Shown in pieces: positions 25,265-35,274 of a DNA stretch of 64,000 nucleotides (position 1 is the first letter of the stretch; each line of letters starts with the position of its first letter). Made by a program: the position numbers and the translations under genes. Below the pieces are notes generated by a model. It saw only the letters and a program-made list of their open reading frames with translations, was not told where the DNA came from and made no database searches. This DNA comes from Lineus longissimus. Taxonomy: Eukaryota > Nemertea > Pilidiophora > Heteronemertea > Lineidae. Location: assembly GCF_910592395.1 (NCBI RefSeq), contig NC_088315.1:872501-936500 (forward strand), read 5' to 3'.

Positions 25265-25301
25265 TATATGTCGGTGCCGGCCGTGCGAGGTCGTTTCAAT
25301 G
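25265..25301 (+). promoter_or_regulatory. Plus-strand TATA-like site (TATAWG) in each unit
   Basis: TATATG here in unit 1 (TATAAG in units 2-5) is followed about 30 bp later by TTTCAATGAAAAAG, an arrangement that mirrors the minus-strand site in the same unit. A short frame of 24 codons begins at that ATG. The internal units hold the better TATA match and the edge units the weaker one. Confidence 0.3.
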
Positions 25302-25485
25302 AAAAAGACGCACGCCACTGCCGTACCGGTACCTGAGAAAACTTGCCGTTTTAGGCAGATTTGCGATGATTGAAACAATACATCTACCTCATAATTCATG
25401 TACTCGAACGCCCGGAATCAGTATGTGCTGGAGTTTGAAAAGTTTGGGTGCGGGGTATGATAATGATGATAATGAAAATGTTTAC

Positions 25486-26298
25486 ATCTGTACATGGATG
25501 ATTAGATAACAAGACAGGGAAGAAGAAAAAAAGAAAAAAAAATTCGGCAGATTCACCGGGCGTCGAACCCGTGACCAGCCGATCCACAGTCAAACACCTT
25601 CAGCGCTGAACCGTCAAGGCTTTCATGTTGAAATGGAGATTTTATTCGCCTCTTATATGCGGTATGCAAACGAGCGCGCCACAATAGTGACAAGGTCGCG
25701 CAGGTGGCAAAGTGATTAGCCGAAATAGTTCCAAGTTATCGTATATTTCGATAGTTGTACAGATTTTTCTCAACATATCGTATGCATATACCTCAGTGAT
25801 ATAAAAGATTATCTTTGCAGTTGATTTAACGTTTGAATGACCTTTTTTAAAAAGTTTTTCAAAATCGAGGTCAGCAGGGTCAGACACAATCATTTATTGT
25901 TTTGAAAGACTCCGGCAGGGTCAAAAGAAACAGTTGTTGGCGCCGATGATGTCAGCAATATGGCGAATTTCCGCCCCACCCGTGAGATTTGCTCTCGTCA
26001 CGTCATGAGCACATTGAACTGCTAGTGAACAGTGCTCAATATGTACCGGCTACCGCTCTCTCCATCATCAACGACGATATAAGTCGGTGCCGGCCGTGCG
26101 AGGTCGTTTCAATGAAAAAGACGCACGCCACTGCCGTACCGGTACCTGAGAAAACTTGCCGTTTTAGGCAGATTTGCGATGATTGAAACAATACATCTAC
26201 CTCATAATTCATGTACTCGAACGCCCGGAATCAGTATGTGCTGGAGTTTGAAAAGTTTGGGTGCGGGGTATGATAATGATGATAATGAAAATGTTTAC
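25486..26298. repeat. Array unit 2 (813 bp)
   Basis: AAGTTATCG form of the alternating site. Private changes are ACATTGAACTG for ACATGGAACTG and GAACAGTGC for GAACCGTGC. Confidence 0.9.
25546..25620 (-). ncRNA. tRNA-like Pol III module, unit 2
   Basis: Same A box, B box and T-run as in unit 1, with no difference seen inside the module. Confidence 0.62.
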
Positions 26299-27111
26299 AT
26301 CTGTACATGGATGATTAGATAACAAGACAGGGAAGAAGAAAAAAAGAAAAAAAAATTCGGCAGATTCACCGGGCGTCGAACCCGTGACCAGCCGATCCAC
26401 AGTCAAACACCTTCAGCGCTGAACCGTCAAGGCTTTCATGTTGAAATGGAGATTTTATTCGCCTCTTATATGCGGTATGCAAACGAGCGCGCCACAATAG
26501 TGACAAGGTCGCGCAGGTGGCAAAGTGATTAGCCGAAATAGTTCCAAGTAATCGTATATTTCGATAGTTGTACAGATTTTTCTCAACATATCGTATGCAT
26601 ATACCTCAGTGATATAAAAGATTATCTTTGCAGTTGATTTAACGTTTGAATGACCTTTTTTAAAAAGTTTTTCAAAATCGAGGTCAGCAGGGTCAGACAC
26701 AATCATTTATTGTTTTGAAAGACTCCGGCAGGGTCAAAAGAAACAGTTGTTGGCGCCGATGATGTCAGCAATATGGCGAATTTCCGCCCCACCCGTGAGA
26801 TTTGCTCTCGTCACGTCATGAGCACATGGAACTGCTAGTGAACCGTGCTCAATATGTACCGGCTACCGCTCTCTCCATCATCAACGACGATATAAGTCGG
26901 TGCCGGCCGTGCGAGGTCGTTTCAATGAAAAAGACGCACGCCACTGCCGTACCGGTACCTGAGAAAACTTGCCGTTTTAGGCAGATTTGCGATGATTGAA
27001 ACAATACATCTACCTCATAATTCATGTACTCGAACGCCCGGAATCAGTATGTGCTGGAGTTTGAAAAGTTTGGGTGCGGGGTATGATAATGATGATAATG
27101 AAAATGTTTAC
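26299..27111. repeat. Array unit 3 (813 bp)
   Basis: AAGTAATCG form. I saw no private change, so this unit is closest to the array consensus together with unit 5. Confidence 0.9.
26359..26433 (-). ncRNA. tRNA-like Pol III module, unit 3
   Basis: Identical boxes. The terminator T-run is intact. Confidence 0.62.
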
Positions 27112-27915
27112 ATCTGTACATGGATGATTAGATAACAAGACAGGGAAGAAGAAAAAAAGGAAAAAAAATTCGGCAGATTCACCGGGCGTCGAACCCGTGA
27201 CCAGCCGATCCACAGTCAAACACCTTCAGCGCTGAACCGTCAAGGCTTTCATGTTGAAATGGAGATTTTATTCGCCTCTTATATGCGGTATGCAAACGAG
27301 CGCGCCACAATAGTGACAAGGTCGCGCAGGTGGCAAAGTGATTAGCCGAAATAGTTCCAAGTTATCGTATATTTCGATAGTTGTACAGATTTTTCTCAAC
27401 ATATCGTATGCATATACCTCAGTGATATAAAAGATTATCTTTGCAGTTGATTTAACGTTTGAATGACCTTTTTTAAAAAGTTTTTCAAAATCGAGGTCAG
27501 CAGGGTCAGACACAATCATTTATTGTTTTGAAAGACTCCGGCAGGGTCAAAAGAAACAGTTGTTGGCGCCGATGATGTCAGCAATATGGCGAATTTCCGC
27601 CCCACCCGTGAGATTTGCTCTCGTCACGTCATGAGCACATGGAACTGCTAGTGAACCGTGCTCAATATGTACCGGCTACCGCTCTCTCCATCATCAACGA
27701 CGATATAAGTCGGTGCCGGCCGTGCGAGGTCGTTTCAATGAAAAAGACGCACGCCACTGCCGTACCGGTACCTGAAAAAACTTGCCGTTTTAGGCAGATT
27801 TGCGATGATTGAAACAATACATCTACCTCATAATTCATGTACTCGAACGCCCGGAATCAGTATGTGCTGGAGTTTGAAAAGTTTGGGTGCGGGGTATGAT
27901 AATGAAAATGTTTAC
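27112..27915. repeat. Array unit 4 (804 bp, 9-bp deletion)
   Basis: AAGTTATCG form. It lacks one GATAATGAT nonamer at its end (about 27897), has AAAGGAAAA for AAAGAAAAA in the A-rich tract, and CCTGAAAAAAC for CCTGAGAAAAC. Confidence 0.9.
27172..27246 (-). ncRNA. tRNA-like Pol III module, unit 4
   Basis: Identical boxes. The T-run after it is one base shorter (eight T) because of an A-to-G change in the plus strand, still long enough to stop Pol III. Confidence 0.62.
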
Positions 27916-28728
27916 ATCTGTACATGGATGATTAGATAACAAGACAGGGAAGAAGAAAAAAAGAAAAAAAAATTCGGCAGATTCACCGGGCGTCGAACCC
28001 GTGACCAGCCGATCCACAGTCAAACACCTTCAGCGCTGAACCGTCAAGGCTTTCATGTTGAAATGGAGATTTTATTCGCCTCTTATATGCGGTATGCAAA
28101 CGAGCGCGCCACAATAGTGACAAGGTCGCGCAGGTGGCAAAGTGATTAGCCGAAATAGTTCCAAGTAATCGTATATTTCGATAGTTGTACAGATTTTTCT
28201 CAACATATCGTATGCATATACCTCAGTGATATAAAAGATTATCTTTGCAGTTGATTTAACGTTTGAATGACCTTTTTTAAAAAGTTTTTCAAAATCGAGG
28301 TCAGCAGGGTCAGACACAATCATTTATTGTTTTGAAAGACTCCGGCAGGGTCAAAAGAAACAGTTGTTGGCGCCGATGATGTCAGCAATATGGCGAATTT
28401 CCGCCCCACCCGTGAGATTTGCTCTCGTCACGTCATGAGCACATGGAACTGCTAGTGAACCGTGCTCAATATGTACCGGCTACCGCTCTCTCCATCATCA
28501 ACGACGATATAAGTCGGTGCCGGCCGTGCGAGGTCGTTTCAATGAAAAAGACGCACGCCACTGCCGTACCGGTACCTGAGAAAACTTGCCGTTTTAGGCA
28601 GATTTGCGATGATTGAAACAATACATCTACCTCATAATTCATGTACTCGAACGCCCGGAATCAGTATGTGCTGGAGTTTGAAAAGTTTGGGTGCGGGGTA
28701 TGATAATGATGATAATGAAAATGTTTAC
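27916..28728. repeat. Array unit 5 (813 bp)
   Basis: AAGTAATCG form, consensus-like, with the full-length GATAAT tract. Confidence 0.9.
27976..28050 (-). ncRNA. tRNA-like Pol III module, unit 5
   Basis: Identical boxes and T-run. Confidence 0.62.
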
Positions 28729-29541
28729 ATCTGTACATGGATGATTAGATAACAAGACAGGGAAGAAGAAAAAAAGAAAAAAAAATTCGGCAGATTCACC
28801 GGGCGTCGAACCCGTGACCAGCCGATCCACAGTCAAACACCTTCAGCGCTGAACCGTCAAGGCTTTCATGTTGAAATGGAGATTTTATTCGCCTCTTATA
28901 TGCGGTATGCAAACGAGCGCGCCACAATAGTGACAAGGTCGCGCAGGTGGCAAAGTGATTAGCCGAAATAGTTCCAAGTTATCGTATATTTCGATAGTTG
29001 TACAGATTTTTCTCAACATATCGTATGCATATACCTCAGTGATATAAAAGATTATCTTTGCAGTTGATTTAACGTTTGAATGACCTTTTTTAAAAAGTTT
29101 TTCAAAATCGAGGTCAGCAGGGTCAGACACAATCATTTATTGTTTTGAAAGACTCCGGCAGGGTCAAAAGAAACAGTTGTTGGCGCCGATGATGTCAGCA
29201 ATATGGCGAATTTCCGCCCCACCTGTGAGATTTGCTCTCGTCACGTCATGAGCACATGGAACTGCTAGTGAACCGTGCTCAATATGTACCGGCTACCGCT
29301 CTCTCCATCATCAACGACGATATATGTCGGTGCCGGCCGTGCGAGGTCGTTTCAATGAAAAAGACGCACGCCACTGCCGTACCGGTACCTGAGAAAACTT
29401 GCCGTTTTAGGCAGATTTGCGATGATTGAAACAATACATCTACCTCATAATTCATGTACTCGAACGCCCGGAATCAGTATGTGCTGGAGTTTGAAAAGTT
29501 TGGGTGCGGGGTATGATAATGATGATAATGAAAATGTTTAC
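28729..29541. repeat. Array unit 6 (813 bp, right edge)
   Basis: AAGTTATCG form. It has CCACCTGTGAG for CCACCCGTGAG and, like unit 1, TATATGTCGG in place of TATAAGTCGG. Unique DNA starts directly after the ATC at 29542-29544. Confidence 0.9.
28789..28863 (-). ncRNA. tRNA-like Pol III module, unit 6
   Basis: Identical boxes and T-run. This is the copy in the unit next to the unique right flank. Confidence 0.62.
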
Positions 29542-31341
29542 ATCAAAGAATCAGACACCGACACTCTCCCCAAGTGAACTCTAGTTGTAATAGAACAGGC
29601 TCCATCAGAGAGTTTTTGGATTGAACTTTTCATTCACGTATGCGCCAAGGGTCATTCTTTATACTCCACATAGTAAGAAATACTACAATCTCATAACTAG
29701 CAAGGAAACCATCTCAGAGTAAAAACCGTTACCATCTAACCTTTGATCAAATGAAAAGAAACACCATCATATCATATTGGATATCAAAGAAGTGCTCTGG
29801 CTCGTTGTAATCGGTATGTGGTTAACTTGTGTGATGATGAGAGGTTTTCAACCTCATCATTCATTTTTTTGTCTAAACATCGTACATAATACTCAATATT
29901 GGGAAACCGTGTAGTATAAATTGGAATTCGAATTGAAAAATACTTATGATGAGGGCTAATGATAGCTATTTGCTAAAAGCTTTACGATGAGCCAACCACG
30001 TCTTTGAAAGGCACGTTTGCCAACACCATTCTTGATTCCGTTAAGCTAGCGTGTAGAAAGTAGCAGGTGTTTTAACTTCAAATGCTGCTGGTAATCAAGT
30101 CCTGAAGTTAGCCAAGTTTTACAACTTTAAGCATTTTATATCACCTTACTGGGTGATAGTGAAATGAGTGGAACGTGATGAGTCAGCAGTTGTTATTTGT
30201 ATTTAAAGTGATGGGTCAGGTATTCGAACATGATACATTGGTGCTAATACTTTCCTGACGCTAACTGGCATTAACTTAACACGCCTATGGTATTTGCTAC
30301 CACCTAGCAGGGTGAGGGTACAGAAAGCTTCAATCATCGTTACCTAGCTCCAAGACAAGTGGTTTATACATGCACAAGTCATAGAATTGGTGAAATTGAG
30401 CAAGCCTGAGTGTATCTGAAAGTAAAAGTTAAACGTCATTTGATGGGATTGGTTTCCTGTCAATATCCGTTTGTTTCTTATAGTTTTCTCATTGTAACTA
30501 AGTCGTGCATGTAACAGACACGTTAGTGGTAAGAATGTCCATCTGGTTTGCAACACTTCCGATACATTTCGTTCTATCCACGTTAGCGTCCGACGTTCGT
30601 TCATCCCCCTGAAGTTTATAGTAGCTATAATACCATGGAAAACTGTGCTTCACAAGAGCAGGACTTTCACTACTAGCTCTACCTTTTACGGTACATGCTA
30701 AACTGTTTTGCTCCTTAACCTAAGGCGTTTATCGGCAACCTAACGCCAGCACCGTCACAATGGCCAACTAAAATCGTTTGAAGAACCAAAAGTAACTGCC
30801 ATCCAGGCATGAGACTTTCAGTCGGGAACTAATTCTTAAGGTTGAGTAAACCCCTCGTTGGGATTTTTTCAATGGATACTTTGACTGAAATGAGGGTGTA
30901 CTGGTGACTCATCTGCCACGCTTGCATTGTATTCAATTCGTTGCGTAATTATAAAACATATCTTGGGCCGCAAGTTACAGCTGGACAATATTGAGCTAAG
31001 TGGCTGTGTTGTCATTGGCAAGATTTGAAGCCTTAGTCATCACTGCTTGAAGGGCCAATTCGATTTCAGATACTTGTCAGGCTTAACCTGATGTATGTAA
31101 CTAGTAGATCACCCCAGCTCAATATTTAGTAGCTATTCCGCTGGTTGCCTCAAGTAAAGGTATCCGTGGAGATCGTTAATACTGCCAAAGAGATTTCACA
31201 GATATACAAGTCTGGTTTGGAATGGGAATGTTGGCAATACCAAACTCTAAGGAAATCTAATACATGATGGAAGAATTTCGCAAGATTTCGAGAACGTCAC
31301 ATTCGCTCGGGCAGCACGACGTTGCTGTCATCATAGCTCGT

Positions 31342-31427
31342 AACTCGGGCAATCGAGATACTATCTCGGGTGATCGAATTATTTATCTCGAGTGATCGAG
31401 ATAATACGTCCATCGATCGAGATATTT
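31342..31427. repeat. Four imperfect 21-22-bp repeats with ATCGAGATA motif
   Basis: Four successive blocks read ACTCGGGCAATCGAGATA, ATCTCGGGTGATCGAATTAT, ATCTCGAGTGATCGAGATAA and TCCATCGATCGAGATATT. The motif (A/C)TCGRG-N3-ATCGA-(G)AT recurs every 21-22 bp, and each half is partly palindromic. This could be a decayed minisatellite or a cluster of protein binding sites. Confidence 0.65.
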
Positions 31428-33978
31428 CCTACAACTGTAACACTGCTGTAACATATAGTGTGTACCTTTGTAAAACTTAAAAGTCAGGATGGCGACCTCG
31501 AATTGACAGCTGGTTGTATCTTCACCACCAGCATCTCGGTTTCACCTACCTATTCAAACAAGCTTATCAGTCATTAAAAATGGATTGCAACTTCATCCCA
31601 AACCAATCAAACTTTCTTTTAATTTTCTCAACTGCCGCGAAAGCCACGATAAAATGTCACTGATTTTGTTTGAATGCGTGACTAACTTCAAGCTAACAAG
31701 CTAACAATAGCGAGATAGAGACCCTGAATAAACCCCCACTGCAAATTGCCAACGAAACATGAGATTGAAAACGTCAAATAATTATAGTGCATGATTGTAA
31801 AGGGGTGTACATTACAGTGTAAGCATGAATTCCATTCCACATGGCGAGATGCGATTGAAATTTCACAGCCAGTGTGACTAATGCATGCACGAGCAGCTAT
31901 GATGTCCCTGATTGTCGAGCCTTCCTATTGTCTTTTTAGTTACAGTATGTGGAGCATCTGACTCAAAATCGACAGTCTAGCCTACTGGGATTCGTTGATC
32001 AAATTGAAGTGGAAAATTAAAACAAAATTCTATGGTTAGGAAATCACATTGTAATCGTTCACGATGGAGTAGGGATAAGTAGGCTGTGACCAAGTCCTAA
32101 CCACTAGGGTATATCTGCCGCATCAGCAGAATATAACAATAATATCATGTCATGATCGCGACTGTGACAAAATACCTAATCAGAATCATGCCATATGAAA
32201 TTATAATCACAGGTTAGACCATTGTGATGGGAAGTTATCCAATTTTCCGCTTAGTAGTTCCTAACCGACCTCTTTTGTTTTTGAACTTGGGCAGCCATTG
32301 AGGTGTGAAAAGAGATGGATGGAGTAGGGTGCCATCCAGGCTGATAGATAGAGCGGCCCGGTGTCTGGCATGGGTCAAGGACTTGATTAATAACGCCACT
32401 CCAGGGACGATTGTCACTCGATATCGATGACAAGGAGTTCAGACCTCGGGGCTTACACACAATGACTGCTTTAATTGTGTTTGCTAATTAAGATGTTTGA
32501 GATAGATTGACGACTTAATTTACAAGGGTCGTATGGTTGCATTGCCCAATGGCATTGGTGGAAGGATGGCTAGAATCGGTACCTCCATCAATTGCCTGTC
32601 ATGGCTTACCTGAAAAGACGTGTATATCTTCTTCTAACATCTTTTCAGAGACTCCCGAAACCCGAGTAAGATACCGCTGCCTAACCCCCAGCCCCATCGC
32701 ATTGTAGAAGAACACTTCAGGGGATAAACTGGCACTATCACGATATAAAACATGGGGTACCTTACTAGAGACATTCACGATTGGTTTACTTGTCTAGCAT
32801 GCTTTGATCAATGGCCAGAATATTGGTCCCTGAATAGCTTTACAAATGAGGGGTCCTCGAAACTGAACCGATCTGGGCATCCCAGAAAAAACTCTGCATT
32901 CATAAGCGTTGAGTAGTGAAGGTGATATCAGTTTCATCCCACGTGCAACTGCAGGTAAAAGCTGCACACCTTTATACCCCTTTATGGTAAGACACTAGCC
33001 TAACAGCATCATTAATTCGATTGTCATTCAGCATCTTCAAAACAAAGACCTGGATGCCCAACCCTGTGGGACACTCATGCATTGTCTTCCTAACTTTGAA
33101 ATTCCTTTTGATGCCTAATGCATTCAAGGCATTTCTGGGGCAGCTTCTTCAAACAACCTTTCACGATGATTCACAGCACTGTCTTAATTTCTTGCTAATT
33201 TGTTTTATAACTGTATTTTATATCCCGTCCGATGTCCTATTTTAACCTTAGGAGATGATAGCTCATAAAATCCTCATTGTAAATTGCCGGAATTAAACTT
33301 CATTGATGAAGGCAATTGGCCAACAAGAATACTACTACGTGTTTTGGAGTGTTGCTGGTACTTTCAATCACGACTATCCCCTTAGTCAATACAACAACAA
33401 CTAATTCTTTTGTACAATCCGATATGGATATAATTCCAAACCATGGTTTCGGAACACACTTGCTTCGATATCAGTTATTCTAGCAGTCAGTTTTGCAGTT
33501 TAAGATATTTGAAATCAAATGTGTCAAAAGACTAATAATGAAACACGCAGTAGCGAGACGACCGTACACGCGTTTGCTGCGGTTGAAGCAAAGATCTTTG
33601 GGGCATTAGCGATATGAATCATACAGCGTAATAATAAATTCATAAACTAAAACTAAAGATAATGAGTGTATTGATTGTCTCGTCAAACAACACAGGTGTC
33701 TTTATAGCTTCAGTGATTATAAGGCAATACATTCAGCAGGAAGAAGGGCACGGTGTATACGATGCATCCGCTCCTACTGGTAAATATGCATTTGTATCTC
33801 TTGGACTAGACAACACGCATTAGAAGGAGTGTAGACACGAAATCTGTCCTTCAGTAACATGTCCTCAGCGTCCCAAAACAAACATACAACAACTGAAGGA
33901 CAAAATTAGCACCATGAGTGGTGAACACAGTTCTGACCTGGAAACGTAAACTTCGTTACGGGTTACGGGGGTACGGAA

Positions 33979-34010
33979 AGTACTGCAGCTTTACAGCTGC
34001 CATCAGTACT
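33979..34010. repeat. Interrupted palindrome AGTACT-GCAGCT...AGCTGC-AGTACT
   Basis: GCAGCT (33985-33990) and AGCTGC (33995-34000) flank a TTAC loop. Outer AGTACT copies can pair across a 4-nt bulge (CATC). Confidence 0.5.
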
Positions 34011-34914
34011 CTTCGCATGTTAATCACTTGTTTAACTAATTATCTAGTTAACCATCCAGCTGCCAAACGGCTTACCTAATTGAGCCATGGAGAAACAGTC
34101 ACCATAAAGGCACCAGTTTCTCACTAAGCACTTTCTCAATGTCCTACGGCAGTTAATGACCTTCCATTCCAACTCATATCCTCGATTGTTCTTAACTATA
34201 AGGCGGTAAGGGAGACCATTGTTCTTCGTACTCTAACTAAGAGTTCAAGAGGACACCCTTGGCCCAAAGGAACGCTCAAGGTAAGGGTCGTTAATGGTCC
34301 ATAATCTTAAGACTTTACAAAGCGATCAGAAATCGCCACATTTAACAAAGCAGCTTGAAATTGGCATGTTTGAATTCGGTGGCCAAATTAAGATTAACAA
34401 GCAAAGAGAGTAATTGTCAGCGTGCAACTTCTACATCAGGGTTAAATAGGGTGCCACCTTGATTAGTTTGCTAAGGAACCTCTCAGCAGCCTTTCTTAAA
34501 TGTTTCTTAATTAGGAACCAGGTATCGAGACACTGGCCTCTAGCTATTACCAATAGTTCAAGGTACCCTTTAGTAACCTAATTTACGTATGCGATGCGAA
34601 AATATCCTAGTTGTTTACAACCTTGATATGATGATGTGACCTGCATAAACATCATCACTTTCGTCATTCGTCTAATTCTTAATATGTCAGGGTGGCATCT
34701 AAGATATTTCAAAAGAATACACTTGAACTCATCAAAACATACATTGCTCAAAATGCAAATGTAGACGCTCACTACGGTCTGGGAAGAATGACACGTCGAT
34801 TGTCATTCTCATGATGAAGTAGCGTCAAGAGAGTGACGATCGACGTGATGATTAACAAACAACCTCAACTACAACAGCAATTGGAACCAAGGGAACAAAA
34901 AATGAAATGGGGTA

Positions 34915-35274
34915 GAGGTATAAAAAGTAGTAGAGGCATAAAAAGTAGTAGTAGTAGAGGCATAAAAAGTAGTAGAGGCATAAAAAGTAGTAGAGGTATA
35001 AAAAGTAGTAGAGGCATAAAAAGTAGTAGTAGTAGAGGCATAAAAAGTAGTAGAGGCATAAAAAGTAGTAGTAGTAGAGGCATAAAAAGTAGTAGAGGCA
35101 TAAAAAGTAGTAGTAGTAGAGGCATAAAAAGTAGTAGAGGCATAAAAAGTAGTAGTAGTAGAGTCATAAAAAGTAGTAGAGGCATAAAAAGTAGTAGAGG
35201 TATAAAAAGTAGTAGATGCATAAAAAGTAGTAGTAGTAGAGGCATAAAAAGTAGTAGAGGCATAAAAAGAAGTA
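34915..35274. repeat. Minisatellite, 18 units of 18 or 24 bp
   Basis: The base unit is GAGGCATAAAAAGTAGTA (18 bp). Six of the 18 units (numbers 2, 6, 8, 10, 12 and 16) carry one extra GTAGTA hexamer and are 24 bp. Units 6-13 alternate long and short, which makes a 42-bp higher-order repeat. Units 1, 5 and 15 have GGTATAAAAAG, a consensus TATA box; the rest have GGCATAAAAAG, except unit 13 (GTCATAAA) and unit 16 (TGCATAAA). Because every length is a multiple of three, a plus frame (first ATG 34848, stop 35346-35348, repeating SSRGIK) and two minus frames (leucine-rich and Ser/Thr/Tyr-rich) stay open. Being open in three frames argues that this is a composition effect and not a gene. The flanks of the plus frame (Gln-rich start, His/Lys/Pro-rich end) are not recognisable. 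Confidence 0.93.

Larger units (their letters stand above)
24673..25485. repeat. Array unit 1 (813 bp, left edge)
   Basis: Carries several private bases: ACAAGG where the others have ACAGGG near its start, AGCTGAAATAG for AGCCGAAATAG, and TTCCATAG for TTCGATAG. It has the AAGTAATCG form of the alternating site. It shares TATATGTCGG (25265-25274) only with unit 6, whereas units 2-5 have TATAAGTCGG. Confidence 0.9.
24673..29541. repeat. Six-unit tandem array, 813-bp unit with tRNA-like module
   Basis: Six head-to-tail units start with ATCTGTACATGG and end with ATGTTTAC. Five are 813 bp and the fourth is 804 bp. The array holds a whole number of units: ATC occurs at the left junction and again just after the last unit (29542-29544), so every unit is bounded by ATC. 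Units differ at only a handful of positions, which indicates recent amplification or continuing homogenisation. From left to right each unit has: an A-rich tract, a tRNA-like module on the minus strand, a minus-strand TATA-like site, a 250-bp segment open on the minus strand, a GC-richer segment with CRE/MARE-like motifs, a plus-strand TATA-like site, a Kpn-type TACCGGTACC palindrome, and a GATAAT tract that varies in length. Both conserved frames (83 codons minus, 65 codons plus) change only at non-synonymous sites between units, so coding is unlikely. This is best read as a satellite or minisatellite built on a SINE-like or Pol III unit. Confidence 0.92.
29542..34914. other. Non-coding stretch, small repeats only
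   Basis: No gene was recognised. It contains a bulged hairpin at 29834-29860 (ATGATGA-GA-GGT pairing with ACCTCATCAT), the degenerate repeat at 31342-31427 and a foldback at 33979-34010. Overlapping minus frames at 32235-32460 are unremarkable. Confidence 0.55.

Noticed and set aside
24673-29541. The array as a CRISPR array or as rRNA/5S/U snRNA repeats
   Set aside because: Units are 813 bp without short repeats and unique spacers, and I could not match any part to 5S, U1, U2 or U6 sequence.
24673-29544. The array unit as a Helitron
   Set aside because: A TC follows an A at the left end, but no CTRR with a preceding hairpin is present at the right end on either strand.
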